A stretch of 64,000 nucleotides of DNA from JAJFUE01 sp039683515 (GTDB lineage Bacteria > Sumerlaeota > Sumerlaeia > MVZB01): NCBI GenBank assembly GCA_039683515.1, contig JBDKRG010000034.1:62001-126000 (forward strand), in the 5' to 3' direction. Below the pieces are notes generated by a model. It was not told where the DNA came from. It saw nothing but the letters and a program-made list of their open reading frames with translations, and searched no databases. The position numbers and the translations under genes are program-made. The number at the start of each line of letters is the position of its first letter. The stretch's first letter is position 1. Below, piece after piece: positions 17,821-27,057 of this stretch.

Positions 17821-19386
17821 TTGCGGCGCGGACACGATCCATTTCTGCATATCGTTTTGATCGCGGCGATCTCGCTCGTGTGGAGCGGGCTGGCGCTGCG
17901 CTCGGTCGAGCGGCTGCCTCTGGGGCGCTGGCACCAGTGGGACCAGTCCGACATGCACATCTACCTCGAGCAGGGGCGGCGGCTCGCGGGCGGGGACTGG
18001 CTGGCGCGCGCGCCATACTACCCGTATCACTTGTGGATGAGCGCCGCGCCGCCGCAGCGGTGGGCCGCGTGGTACGGGCACGGCGTGTTTTACCAGGCGC
18101 CGCTCTACAGTTATTTCATGGCCGGGTTCCTGAAGGCCGGGATCGAGCCGGCCCATGCCGCGCGGGTGGCGCATGCGCTGGCGCTGGCGGCTATTTGCAT
18201 TTTGACGTACCTGTTCACCCGGCGCGCGTTCGGGTGGCGGGCGGGGCTGGCCGCGGGGGTGATGGGGGCGCTCTACGGACCGCTGCTCGTGATCGCGAGC
18301 CAGCCGCTCAAGGAAACGCTCGCCCTGGCGCTGACGATGTGGATCCTCGTGGGGCTCGGGCGCTGGACCATGCGGCCACAATACAAAACCATTTTCTGCG
18401 CCGGGCTCGGCGTCGGCGTCCTGGCGCTCATGCACGAAGGCACGCCGGCGATCGCTCTGGCGATCCTGCTTTCGATCGCCCTCCGCGCGCGCGGCGGGAT
18501 CAGACCCATACGCCCCATGGTTTCCGTATGCATTTTTGTTCTGGGCGCGCTCGTTGGCTTTTCGCCTTTGCTGGCGAGGAATCTTGCCGTGGGGGCGCCG
18601 GCGCTGGCGGTGTCGACGCGGTCGCCGATCACGTGGGCCCTGGCCAACGAGGCTTCGGCGCTCAACGGCGGCGTGACGTGGAGCCCGCCGGGCGAAGGGT
18701 TCGTGCGGATGATGGACGGGGCGGCGGGGCGGCCCTTCGGGATTGTCTCGGGGGTGATCGGCTCGTACGGCGGGCGGGCGTGGGCTTTCTTCGGGCATTG
18801 GGCGATGCGCGCGCTGGCGCTGCTGAGCGGCGGCGAGGCGGCCGACAACACCTGCTACGCCTATTTCCGGCTGTATGTGCCGACGCTTGCGCTGAGCCTG
18901 GATTTCCGGTGGCTGCTGCCGCTGGCGGCGGCGGGTCTGGTCAGCGTGAGGGCGCGGCGGTGGGCCGCCGTGCTGCGCCGGGGGTCGGCGGCCGCGATCG
19001 TGCCGGTGTTTTTAGTGATCATGATCGTGGCGATCTCGGCGGTGTTCCCGCTCGGACGGCTGCGGCTGTTCCTGCTGCCGGCGCTGATCCCGCTGGCCGG
19101 GCGCGGGGTCGTGGCGCTGTGGATGGCGATCCGGGCGAGGCTCCCGAGGGCGGCGGCGGCGCTGGTTGCGGCAATCATTTTCACGGCGATGGTGCAACTG
19201 GCGCTGGATCGGACGTGGAAGCTGGGCGGCCTGCGGCCGGCGGATTTCGGCGTCGCGGCGCAGATCGAACTGCGCGGAGGCAGGCCAGACCTGGCGATCG
19301 CCGAGCTCGAGCGCGGCGCGGAACTGACCGGAGACGGAGGCCTCGCAAAACAGGCGGCCGCCATTCGGGGCATGAAGACGTGGTGA
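17821..19386 (+). CDS. Polytopic GT-C type glycosyltransferase-like membrane protein
   Basis: 521 residues beginning at a TTG codon directly after the preceding gene. An acidic periplasmic loop after the first membrane segment (WDQSDMHIYLEQGRRL, then GDW) matches the GT-C fold, in which an Asp in the first loop is catalytic and the substrate is a polyprenyl-phosphate sugar. About ten further membrane segments follow and the C-terminus has a short soluble region. It may transfer a sugar to a lipid, glycan or protein outside the inner membrane. The specific family (GT39/GT83-like) cannot be fixed by eye. Confidence 0.65.
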   Translation: MRRGHDPFLHIVLIAAISLVWSGLALRSVERLPLGRWHQWDQSDMHIYLEQGRRLAGGDWLARAPYYPYHLWMSAAPPQRWAAWYGHGVFYQAPLYSYFMAGFLKAGIEPAHAARVAHALALAAICILTYLFTRRAFGWRAGLAAGVMGALYGPLLVIASQPLKETLALALTMWILVGLGRWTMRPQYKTIFCAGLGVGVLALMHEGTPAIALAILLSIALRARGGIRPIRPMVSVCIFVLGALVGFSPLLARNLAVGAPALAVSTRSPITWALANEASALNGGVTWSPPGEGFVRMMDGAAGRPFGIVSGVIGSYGGRAWAFFGHWAMRALALLSGGEAADNTCYAYFRLYVPTLALSLDFRWLLPLAAAGLVSVRARRWAAVLRRGSAAAIVPVFLVIMIVAISAVFPLGRLRLFLLPALIPLAGRGVVALWMAIRARLPRAAAALVAAIIFTAMVQLALDRTWKLGGLRPADFGVAAQIELRGGRPDLAIAELERGAELTGDGGLAKQAAAIRGMKTW

Positions 19387-19488
19387 GGATTGCGCGGACC
19401 GAATGGACGGCGTTCGATGGACGAGATGGACCGGACGCCGGGGCAACCCCTGTTGCGCACCGGAACCGGCGCGTGAATGGCCATCGTC

Positions 19489-20109
19489 CTAATCGGCGCG
19501 GATGATGTCCATGTTGCCGACGAAATAGCGGATGCCGCTGACGGTCGTCAGCACGACGCAGATGAAAATCATGGCGTGCAGGACCCAGCCGAAGACGTTT
19601 TCGATTTCCCACCGGCGCATGATCACGCTGTCCCAGAGGTCGAAATAATTGAGCCAGTCGCGAGCGGCGAGGAAGACCAGCGCGGTGATGATGGTCGTCA
19701 GCTGCGCGATGGTCTTGTTCTTGCCCCACCGGTCGGCGGAGAGGACGCGGCCTTCGGCGACGGCGAGCTGGCGCAGGCCGGTGATGAGGAACTCGCGGGC
19801 CAGGATCAGGACGACCATCCACGCCGGGAAAAGCTTGAGCTGCACCATCGAGACGAACGCGGCCATGGTGAGGACCTTGTCGGCCAGCGGGTCCATCAGC
19901 TTGCCGAAATTGGTGATCCAGCCGTGGCGGCGGGCCAGGGCCCCGTCGTAGTAGTCGGTCACCGAGGCGGCGATGAAAAGCAGCAGGGCGATCAACCGCA
20001 GCGAGGGATTCATGGATTCCGGGAGGCCGAACGGCTGCGGCGTCAGCGCCACAAGGAAGAAGGGCACGACAAGGATCCGGCTGAGAGTGAGCTTGTTGGC
20101 AAGATTCAT
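19489..20109 (-). CDS. pgsA: CDP-diacylglycerol--glycerol-3-phosphate 3-phosphatidyltransferase
   Basis: 206-residue integral membrane enzyme making phosphatidylglycerol phosphate from CDP-diacylglycerol. The N-terminus MNLANKLTLSRILVVPFF is typical of PgsA. The CDP-alcohol phosphotransferase signature is complete (DYYDGALARR ... GKLMDPLADK), with all the metal-binding Asp residues. A longer frame upstream lacks family similarity, so the ATG at 20109 is chosen. It is followed in the cluster by a lipid kinase and a GT-C gene on the same strand, a phospholipid/envelope-lipid group. The 19387-19488 gap shows only reiterated atggac-like words. Confidence 0.92.
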   Translation of the reverse strand: MNLANKLTLSRILVVPFFLVALTPQPFGLPESMNPSLRLIALLLFIAASVTDYYDGALARRHGWITNFGKLMDPLADKVLTMAAFVSMVQLKLFPAWMVVLILAREFLITGLRQLAVAEGRVLSADRWGKNKTIAQLTTIITALVFLAARDWLNYFDLWDSVIMRRWEIENVFGWVLHAMIFICVVLTTVSGIRYFVGNMDIIRAD

Positions 20110-20182
20110 ATTGATCAGAACTATTGAAGACTGACGCCATCCACCCGCGCGGAAGGATAACGCAACCGATGCGAGCCTGCAA

Positions 20183-21070
20183 TTATGATTCGGGCGGCAA
20201 AAGGATATTGAGGGGCGTGGGGTCGACGCTGATGGCGACCGGGAGGCGGGCGACGACGTCGCCATCGGCCTGGACGGGGTCGCCCGAGGGGCCCCAGACC
20301 TCGACGGAGCGGCCGACCACGAAGCGGCAGTCGCGGAGCCGGTCGAGGCGGCCCGAGAAAAACGCCGCCATGTAGCGGGCCAGGTGGACGCGGCCGGGGC
20401 GCTCGAGGAGGCAGACGTGCAGCTCGGGCCTGAACAGGCTGGCGTTCGGCGCGCAGACGAACCGCCCGCCGTAAAGGCGCCCGCGCGCCACGATCAGCCA
20501 CGACGCACGATAATCGGAGCCGTCGACGCGGACGCGGTAATCGCCGCCGCTCCAGCCGAGCCACTGGCGAAGCGTCTCGGCGGCATACGCGCCGCGCCCC
20601 AGGACGTGCTTGAGGTTGAGGCTGACGCCGGCCGTCACGTGGGCGTCGAAACCGATGCCGGCCATCAGGACGAAGCGGCGGCCGGCGACGAGAGCGGGCC
20701 AGACCTGCCGGGGCCGGCCGCGCAGGATGGCGTCCGCAATCGATTCGGGCCCGATGGCCAGGCCGAGCTCGATCGCGAGGACGTTGGCCGTCCCGAGCGG
20801 CACGATGCCGAGCGGCATGGGCGAGCCGGCCAGGCCGTTGATGACCTCGTTGATCGTGCCGTCGCCGCCCGCGGCGAGGATGGCGTCGAACGGGCCGGCG
20901 GCGGACTCGCGCGCGAAGGCCTCGGCGTCGCCCCGGGCCGCGGTCGGCCGGAGCTCCAGCTCCGCGCCGGAGTCGCGGATTAGCCGCACGACCTGGTCGA
21001 AACGGCCCCGGTTGCGGCGGCCGGCCGTCGGGTTGTGGATCATCAGGAGGCGCCTCGGCGGGGCGCTCAC
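20183..21070 (-). CDS. Diacylglycerol kinase-like lipid kinase (DagK/YegS family)
   Basis: 295 residues from a GTG start whose GTGA overlaps the stop of the upstream glycosyltransferase gene; this gives MSAPPRRLLMIHNPTAGRR, the normal N-terminus for the family. The DAGK catalytic signature is present (ILAAGGDGTINEVINGLAG, then LGIVPLGTANVLA), followed by the C-terminal beta-sandwich (GIGFDAHV). It phosphorylates diacylglycerol or a related lipid using ATP. Substrate cannot be told from sequence; a ceramide- or diacylglycerol-recycling role fits the pgsA neighbour. Confidence 0.85.
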   Translation of the reverse strand: MSAPPRRLLMIHNPTAGRRNRGRFDQVVRLIRDSGAELELRPTAARGDAEAFARESAAGPFDAILAAGGDGTINEVINGLAGSPMPLGIVPLGTANVLAIELGLAIGPESIADAILRGRPRQVWPALVAGRRFVLMAGIGFDAHVTAGVSLNLKHVLGRGAYAAETLRQWLGWSGGDYRVRVDGSDYRASWLIVARGRLYGGRFVCAPNASLFRPELHVCLLERPGRVHLARYMAAFFSGRLDRLRDCRFVVGRSVEVWGPSGDPVQADGDVVARLPVAISVDPTPLNILLPPES

Positions 21071-22758
21071 TTCTTCGGCGATTCGTAGAGGACTTCGGGC
21101 AGGATCGACAGGACGCGGTTGCCGACGAGGATGAGCGGCTCGGAGCCGGTGGCCTCGCCCCACTGCTCGCGGACGGGCCAGCCAGGGTTGCCGAGGCGGC
21201 TGAACCCGCCGGCGGTGGTCAGAAGCCAGCGCTGGTCCTCGTGGGCCATGAAGATGCGGACGTCGCCCGGCGAGCGGAGCCAGTGGGGATCGCGCGTCAT
21301 GTAAAGCGAGGCCGCCGTGCCGGTGTTCATGAAGCCGACGGCCTCGCCGGCGGCAAGCCGCTTGTTCAGGCCGGAGGCGACCTGGCGCGGCAGGCGGTCG
21401 TCGTAAATGACCGGCATGTAGTACGCGAACAGGAGGATGTAGCCGTACCAGGCGACCAGGGCCAGGACGGCGATCGAGGCCTTGAGGCGGCGGCGTTTGA
21501 CCAGGTAGCCGGCCGCGCCGCCGCCGAACGTCAGGGCCGCGAGGGTGCCGAGAACGTACCGGCCCGGAGGCGCGGCGGGGAAGAGCGCGGGCTTGAAGAT
21601 CAGCAGGGCGATCAGCGCCGGGACGCAGACAAGCGCGATGAGGCAGGCCAGCAGCGCGTGGAACCACAGGAGGCGGTGCGGCCGGCGCGCGCCGAACCCC
21701 GCGTCGATGAACCGCGCGGCCAAAATGGCGATCGCCGGGTAGATCACAAGGAGCGAGTGGTCGCCGTCGGGGATCGGGACGCCCAGGAAGGCCACTCCGG
21801 AGATGAGCCAGCAGACGACGAACAGGCCGCGGGCGGGGCCGGGGCGGCGGCGCTCGCGCCACGCGCACCACAGGCCCGCCGGAAGCAACAGCCCCATCGG
21901 GAGCGCCCCGAGCGGGATACGGTCGAGGAACGTCCACGACGGCCGGTCCATGCCCGGAAACGCGCACAGCCGCTCGAGCAGGCCGAATTGGAACATCGGG
22001 CGATAATAATCGCGCCCCCCCATCGTCGCGGCCGGAACGAACCACAGCGCGACGATCGCGGCGGCCCACGCCAGGCCCGCCCAGAACAGGTGGCGGCGCA
22101 GCGGGTCGTAGCGGCGCGTAAGGAGGGCGTAAAGGATCAGCGCCGCCGGCCAGACCAACGCGGCGAGGCCGTTGGCGAGGACGGCGAGCCCGAGCATCGT
22201 CCACGCGAACCATGCCCACGCGGCGCCGGCGGGGCGGCCGCCCGCGGGCGGGAACAGGATCTTCGCGCTGGCCCAGAACGCCCCCCACAGGAAGGCGCAC
22301 ATCGGCAGATCGAGGTTCAGGTGCTTGGCCTGCCAGGCGAAGCGCATGCTGACGAGAAGCGCGGCCGCGCCGATCAGGGCGACGCGCGCCCCTTCGAGCC
22401 GGCGCATGAGGAGATAGGCAAAACCGAGGCCGGCGAGCGCCAGGACGGCGACCGGCAGCCGCGCGGCGAGCGGCGTCGACCCGCCCATCAGCCGGAAGCT
22501 GATCGCTTCCATCCAGAACACGACCGGCGGCTTGTCCGGGTAGACGTTGCCGAGGCGATGCATCACGACGAGGGCGCTGCCGGGGGCGATCTCGCGGCCG
22601 ACCTGCGCGTAGACGCGCTCGCCGGGCTGGAAGCCGATGCGCCACGCGCCGGCCGCCAAGAGCGCCGCCGCGGCGACGAACAGGATCGACAGCCAGGCGG
22701 CCTCGGCGGCGGGCGGCAGCGGGCGGCGGGCGATCGGAGGGGTTTGGGCGACAGGCAT
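21067..22758 (-). CDS. ArnT/PMT-like GT-C glycosyltransferase
   Basis: 563-residue polytopic inner-membrane protein. After the first membrane segment comes GERVYAQVGREIAPGS, then YPDKPPVVFWMEA, the DKPP signature of the PMT_2/ArnT group, which transfers sugars from polyprenyl phosphate to lipid A or proteins. About eleven membrane segments and a soluble C-terminal domain (MTRDPHWLRSPGDVRIFMAHE) are present. The catalytic-loop Asp usually seen as DEARY is here GERVY, so the acidic residue is shifted. Start at 22758 is preferred over the longer frame at 22833; no strong ribosome site is seen. Confidence 0.8.
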   Translation of the reverse strand: MPVAQTPPIARRPLPPAAEAAWLSILFVAAAALLAAGAWRIGFQPGERVYAQVGREIAPGSALVVMHRLGNVYPDKPPVVFWMEAISFRLMGGSTPLAARLPVAVLALAGLGFAYLLMRRLEGARVALIGAAALLVSMRFAWQAKHLNLDLPMCAFLWGAFWASAKILFPPAGGRPAGAAWAWFAWTMLGLAVLANGLAALVWPAALILYALLTRRYDPLRRHLFWAGLAWAAAIVALWFVPAATMGGRDYYRPMFQFGLLERLCAFPGMDRPSWTFLDRIPLGALPMGLLLPAGLWCAWRERRRPGPARGLFVVCWLISGVAFLGVPIPDGDHSLLVIYPAIAILAARFIDAGFGARRPHRLLWFHALLACLIALVCVPALIALLIFKPALFPAAPPGRYVLGTLAALTFGGGAAGYLVKRRRLKASIAVLALVAWYGYILLFAYYMPVIYDDRLPRQVASGLNKRLAAGEAVGFMNTGTAASLYMTRDPHWLRSPGDVRIFMAHEDQRWLLTTAGGFSRLGNPGWPVREQWGEATGSEPLILVGNRVLSILPEVLYESPKK

Positions 22759-22876
22759 CAACGCATCGGGGTCCGGATGAAACTGGAATTCGCGCGCACA
22801 AATGTATCTTATTAGATGCGCCGGTATTGTCAAAATCTTACGATGGGGTTGGGCCGGTCGAACCGCATCGAAGGCG

Positions 22877-22894
22877 GAACCGCTGGACCGGTTC
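22877..22894. repeat. GAACCG/CGGTTC hairpin repeat
   Basis: GAACCG and CGGTTC are separated by 6 nt upstream of recO. Similar hairpins recur three times at 41463-41612, defining a small REP-like family. Confidence 0.5.
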
Positions 22895-22921
22895 GATCGT
22901 CACTGACTCCGGGCGCGAGCG

Positions 22922-23659
22922 ATGCAGAAAACACAGGCCATTACCCTGGGCGTGTCGCCGTACAGCGAGACGACGCTCATCGTGAAGCTGCTGACGAGGC
23001 AGTTCGGGGTCGTGCGCGCGCTGGCCAAGGGGGCGCGGCGGCCGGGGCGGAATCCCCAGGCCGCGTTCGAGCCGCTGACGATCGTGCAGGCCATGATCCG
23101 GCCCAAGCCGCCCGACGGGCTGGCCTCGATGGGCGAGATCGGCGTCGTGCGCGACTGGCCGTGGCTGCACCGCGACCTCGCGCGACTGGCGTTCGCGTCG
23201 GTGGGGATCGAGATCACCGGCGCGGTGGCCGCGCTCCACCCGCCCGAGCCGGCGTTCTTCGATTTGGGCAAGGAGTTCCTCGAACGCATGGGCGAGGCGC
23301 GCGGGCCGGGCTCGCTCACGATCGCGCTGCTCATGCGGCTGCTGCACGAGGCGGGGTTCCCGCCGCGCCTGGCCGACCCGCGGTGGACGGCCGAAACAAT
23401 GCCGGCGCGGCTGGCGTGGGATTACGCGGCCGGGATGTTCCGCGAGGGGGACGGGCGCGAGGCGGTCGCGACGGGGCTGCCGGGGGCGGCGGTGGCGGCT
23501 TTGGCGCCGATGATGGAGTCGGCGCCGGAGCTGGCGGCCGAGCCGGCGATCGCCCCGGCGATGGGAAAACCGATCCTGAGATGGCTGGTCAGAGTGTGGG
23601 AGGATCACCTGGGGCGGCCGCTCAACAGCGCCCGATTCATGGAGAAAATGATTTTTTAG
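22922..23659 (+). CDS. recO: DNA repair protein RecO
   Basis: 245 residues. The N-terminal OB-fold segment has the family pattern (QAITLGVSPYSETTLIVKLLT, FGVVRALAKGARRP), followed by the all-helical RecO_C domain. RecO anneals single strands and, with RecR, loads RecA during gap repair. The cysteines of the zinc motif found in many RecO proteins are absent, as in E. coli RecO. It is monocistronic and the tRNA-Asp gene follows 86 nt later. Confidence 0.9.
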   Translation: MQKTQAITLGVSPYSETTLIVKLLTRQFGVVRALAKGARRPGRNPQAAFEPLTIVQAMIRPKPPDGLASMGEIGVVRDWPWLHRDLARLAFASVGIEITGAVAALHPPEPAFFDLGKEFLERMGEARGPGSLTIALLMRLLHEAGFPPRLADPRWTAETMPARLAWDYAAGMFREGDGREAVATGLPGAAVAALAPMMESAPELAAEPAIAPAMGKPILRWLVRVWEDHLGRPLNSARFMEKMIF

Positions 23660-23667
23660 TTCGGCAC

Positions 23668-23699
23668 TTGACAAGGGCGGGGCGATCTTGCGATGCTAT
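23668..23699 (+). promoter_or_regulatory. Possible promoter of tRNA-Asp
   Basis: A perfect TTGACA at 23668-23673 stands upstream of the tRNA, but the best -10 candidates (GATGCT or TGCTAT) are poor and spaced 18-20 nt away. Tentative. Confidence 0.35.
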
Positions 23700-23745
23700 C
23701 TCTCTGTGTGGTTCCGGGAGGTACGCCGACCAGACCGCACACTGC

Positions 23746-23822
23746 GGGGTCGTAGCTCAGTTGGTTAGAGTGCCGGACTGTCACTCCGGAGGTCGCGAGT
23801 TCAAGTCTCGTCGGCCCCGCCA
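23746..23822 (+). tRNA. trnD: tRNA-Asp (anticodon GTC)
   Basis: A complete cloverleaf: acceptor GGGGTCG/CGGCCCC (one G-T pair), D stem GCTC/GAGT, anticodon stem CCGGA/TCCGG with loop CTGTCAC (anticodon GTC at 23780-23782), 5-nt variable loop, T stem GCGAG/CTCGT with TTCAAGT loop, discriminator G and an encoded CCA. The 3' half is echoed at 31841-31884. Confidence 0.97.
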
Positions 23823-23840
23823 CTCAAGTTCAAGAAATCA

Positions 23841-23868
23841 GCCGCCCTTTCGGGCGGCTTTTTGTTTT
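23841..23868 (+). terminator. Rho-independent terminator after tRNA-Asp
   Basis: GCCGCCC, a 4-nt loop, GGGCGGC, then a T-rich tail of about 10 nt. It suits the tRNA transcript and lies just beyond the end of the convergent ferritin gene. Confidence 0.85.
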
Positions 23869-23932
23869 GAATTGCAATGGAAAATCAGCACGCCGCGCGG
23901 CGGCGGGCGCGGGTTGGCCCGCCCAAACCTGA

Positions 23933-24427
23933 TCAGGCCTTCTTCACGCGGCCGCCCCAGCGGTGATCGAGCATGTAGAGTTGCCCGGGGTTTTTGTAGA
24001 ACTGCTCCATCAACCCGGCCAGCTCGGTCGCCCATTGCTCCTCTTCCACTTGCTCGTTGATGAACCAGTGCAGCGCCACCTCGAGCGCATGGTCCTTTTC
24101 TTTTTTGGCCAGCTCGTAGAGGTCGTCGATCATGCCGGTGGTGGACTTTTCCAGCGCCAGCACCGACTTGACGGCTTCGAACGGGTTTTCGTAAGCGACC
24201 TTCGGCGCCGGCAATGCGCCCAATTGAACCTCACCGTTGCGGTCCACCACATGGTCGATCAGCCGCTGCGCGTGGCCGCGCTCGTCCTCGACCTGTTTCT
24301 CGAACCAGGCGGCCAGGCCGCCGAGGTTCAGGCCCTTGAAGTAGAGGGCCACCCCCTGGTAAATGTGAGCGTTATTCTGCTCGTGCTGAATCTGCTTGTT
24401 CAGTGCATCGAGAACGGTCTTCTTCAT
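23933..24427 (-). CDS. Bacterial non-heme ferritin
   Basis: 164 residues, four-helix iron-storage protein forming 24-mer cages. Ferroxidase ligands are visible: Glu in EQNNAHIY, Glu and His in FEKQVEDERGHAQRL, Glu in LALEKSTTG, and Gln/Glu in INEQVEEEQW. The ATG at 24427 has an excellent AAGGAG eight nt upstream; a longer frame to 24472 is not needed. It lies 131 nt downstream of katG on the same strand, so iron sequestration and peroxide removal may be co-expressed. It lies inside the interval bounded by tRNA-Asp and its displaced fragment. Confidence 0.92.
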   Translation of the reverse strand: MKKTVLDALNKQIQHEQNNAHIYQGVALYFKGLNLGGLAAWFEKQVEDERGHAQRLIDHVVDRNGEVQLGALPAPKVAYENPFEAVKSVLALEKSTTGMIDDLYELAKKEKDHALEVALHWFINEQVEEEQWATELAGLMEQFYKNPGQLYMLDHRWGGRVKKA

Positions 24428-24558
24428 CGTGATCTCCTTGATCGGGTCTTCACTTGGCCGATTGTTCATCAATCAATCGGGCCCCCTGATGCTTTGACGG
24501 ATTTGACGCCGCAACCTGACAGCGCACGTTTCCCTCCCCGCCCGAGTCGGCGCCCCGA

Positions 24559-26742
24559 TCAAGCCAGGTCGAACCGGTCGAGGTTCATGACCTTGTTCCA
24601 CGCCGCGACGAAATCGCGCGCGAACGTCTCCTGCGCGTCCGCGCATCCGTAGACTTCGGCCAGGGCGCGCAGCTGGGAATTCGAGCCGAAGATCAGGTCG
24701 ACGCGCGTGGCGGTCCACTTGATCTCGCCGGTTTTGCGATCGCGGCCCTCGAATACGTCGGCCTCTTCCGAGGTCGGCTTCCATACCGTGCCCATGTCGA
24801 GCAGGTTCACGAAGAAGTCATTGGTGAGCGCCCCGGGCCGCTTCGTGAAGACGCCGTGCCGCGTGCCTCCGAAGTTGGCCCCCAGGACGCGCATGCCACC
24901 GACGAGGACCGTCATTTCAGGCGCGGTCAGGGTCAGAAGCTGCGCCTTGTCGATCAACAATTCTTCGGGACGCACCGCATAGCGGGCCTTCTGGTAGTTT
25001 CGGAAGCCGTCCGCCTTCGGCTCGAGCACGCCGAACGACGCAATATCGGTCTGCTCCCGCAAGGCGTCCATGCGTCCCGGCGCGAAGGGAACCGTCAGGT
25101 CGCAGCCGGCGTTCCTCGCCGCCTGCTCGACGCCCGCGCAGCCGCCCAGCACGATCAGGTCGGCGAGCGAGACCTTTTTGCCGCCGGACTGGGCGCCGTT
25201 GAACGAATTTTGAATGCCCTCCAGCGTCTTGAGCACCTTCGCCAGCCGGTCCGGCTGGTTGACTTCCCAGTCCTTCTGCGGCGCGAGGCGGATGCGGGCG
25301 CCGTTGGCGCCGCCGCGCTTGTCGGAGCCGCGGAAGGTCGATGCCGACGCCCATGCGGTCGAAACCAGCTCCGAGACCGACAGCCCCGAGGCAAGGACTT
25401 TCGCCTTGAGCGCGGCGATATCGTTCTCGTCGATCAGCTGGTGATCGACGGCGGGGATCGGGTCCTGCCAGATGAGCTCTTCGGCCGGAATTTCCGGCCC
25501 GAGGTAGCGGGCGCGCGGACCCATGTCTCGGTGCGTTAGCTTGAACCACGCCCGGGCAAAGGCGTCGGCGAACTGATCCGGATGCTCCATAAAACGCCGC
25601 GAAATCTTTTCGTAGACCGGGTCGAACCGCAGCGAGAGGTCCGTGGTCAGCATCGTCGGCACATGCTTCTGCGCGGGGTCGTGGGCGTCCGGGATCGTCG
25701 CGCCGGCCCCCTTGGCCGTCCACTGGTTGGCGCCGGCCGGGCTCTTCGTCAGCTCCCATTCGTAGCCGAACAGGTTCCAGAAGAAGTTGTTGCTCCACTT
25801 CGTGGGCGTGGTGGTCCAGGTGACTTCCAGACCGCTGGTGATCGTGTCGCCGCCCTTGCCGGTGCCGAAACTGCTCTTCCAGCCCAGGCCCTGCTGCTCA
25901 ATGGGGGCCGCTTCGGGTTCGGGCCCCACATGGGTCGCCGGGCCGGCGCCGTGGGTCTTGCCAAACGTATGGCCGCCCGCGATCAAGGCCACGGTCTCCT
26001 CGTCGTTCATCGCCATGCGGGCGAAGGTCTCGCGGATGTCGCGCGCGGCGGCGATCGGGTCGGGGTTGCCGTTGGGGCCTTCGGGGTTGACGTAAATCAG
26101 GCCCATCTGCACGGCGGCGAGCGGGTTCTCCAAGTCCCGATCGCCCGAGTAGCGCTTGTCGTCCAGCCACTTGTTTTCCGCCCCCCAGTAGACGTCGAGA
26201 TCGGGCTCCCACACGTCCTCGCGGCCGCCGCCGAAGCCGAACGTCTTGAATCCCATCGTCTCCAGGGCGACGTTGCCGGCGAGGATCATCAGGTCGGCCC
26301 AGGAAATTTTGCGGCCGTATTTCTGCTTGATCGGCCAGAGCAGTCGGCGGGCCTTGTCCAGGCTGACGTTGTCGGGCCAGCTGTTGAGCGGCGCGAAACG
26401 CTGCTGGCCCCGGCCGCCGCCGCCTCGGCCGTCGCCGATGCGGTAGGTGCCGGCGCTGTGCCACGCCATGCGGATGAACAACGGCCCGTAGTGGCCGAAG
26501 TCGGCCGGCCACCACTCCTGCGAGTCGGTCATCAGCGCCGCGAGGTCTTTCTTCACCACCGCCAGGTCCAGGCTCTTGAACTCCCCGGCGTAGTTGAAAT
26601 CCACGCCCATCGGGTTGGACTTGGAGGAATGCTGGTGAAGAAGATCGAGCCTCAACTGGTTCGGCCACCAATCCCGGTTGGTCGTGCCGGTGATGCGTTC
26701 CCGGGTCATGCCCGTGACCGGGCACTTGCTGCCTTCATTCAT
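24559..26742 (-). CDS. katG: Catalase-peroxidase KatG
   Basis: 727 residues, the normal KatG length: a bifunctional heme enzyme that destroys hydrogen peroxide. The distal-site motif FIRMAWHSAGTYR supplies Arg, Trp and His; MGLIYVNPEG supplies the Tyr and the segment before GGHTFGKTHG the Met of the Met-Tyr-Trp adduct; the His in GGHTFG is the proximal heme ligand. The degenerate C-terminal second domain is complete. Start at 26742 (MNEGSKCPVTGM) has AAAGGAG upstream. An AT-rich dyad lies further upstream at 26783. Confidence 0.96.
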   Translation of the reverse strand: MNEGSKCPVTGMTRERITGTTNRDWWPNQLRLDLLHQHSSKSNPMGVDFNYAGEFKSLDLAVVKKDLAALMTDSQEWWPADFGHYGPLFIRMAWHSAGTYRIGDGRGGGGRGQQRFAPLNSWPDNVSLDKARRLLWPIKQKYGRKISWADLMILAGNVALETMGFKTFGFGGGREDVWEPDLDVYWGAENKWLDDKRYSGDRDLENPLAAVQMGLIYVNPEGPNGNPDPIAAARDIRETFARMAMNDEETVALIAGGHTFGKTHGAGPATHVGPEPEAAPIEQQGLGWKSSFGTGKGGDTITSGLEVTWTTTPTKWSNNFFWNLFGYEWELTKSPAGANQWTAKGAGATIPDAHDPAQKHVPTMLTTDLSLRFDPVYEKISRRFMEHPDQFADAFARAWFKLTHRDMGPRARYLGPEIPAEELIWQDPIPAVDHQLIDENDIAALKAKVLASGLSVSELVSTAWASASTFRGSDKRGGANGARIRLAPQKDWEVNQPDRLAKVLKTLEGIQNSFNGAQSGGKKVSLADLIVLGGCAGVEQAARNAGCDLTVPFAPGRMDALREQTDIASFGVLEPKADGFRNYQKARYAVRPEELLIDKAQLLTLTAPEMTVLVGGMRVLGANFGGTRHGVFTKRPGALTNDFFVNLLDMGTVWKPTSEEADVFEGRDRKTGEIKWTATRVDLIFGSNSQLRALAEVYGCADAQETFARDFVAAWNKVMNLDRFDLA

Positions 26743-26782
26743 CGCGCTGGCTCCTTTCGCGGGGTGAATTGCTGGACAATGC

Positions 26783-26798
26783 ATTATTCAATAGTAAT
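26783..26798 (-). promoter_or_regulatory. AT-rich imperfect dyad upstream of katG
   Basis: ATTATTCAATAGTAAT (plus strand) stands about 40 nt before the katG start in GC-rich surroundings. It is a weak dyad that could be a Fur/PerR-type site or simply the -10 region. The rest of the 26743-27057 gap shows no gene. Confidence 0.3.
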
Positions 26799-27057
26799 GT
26801 CTCGCCGCCCATTTTTGCCAGAAATGGCGCATGGCGCGCCGGCGCGGCGCCTGGATCACCCTGGCCCGGCGTATGGGTTCACCCCCGACGCCGATTCTTC
26901 GGTCACGGTGGGGGCTGGCGAAGCCAGGGCCGAGTTAAGGCTTGAAATCAGCAGGCCCGAAATGAAAAGATCCGTTCAAATCAGGTTCGTCTCGACTGAT
27001 TTGCACGTCAACTGAAGTTCCGGTTCAATCGCGTCATCGAACTGCAGGGGGGCCATC

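Noticed and set aside
26816..27015. Coding potential at the plus-strand frame upstream of the metalloprotease gene
   Set aside because: It is the tail of a shadow frame of katG; no start or domain in the intergenic part.
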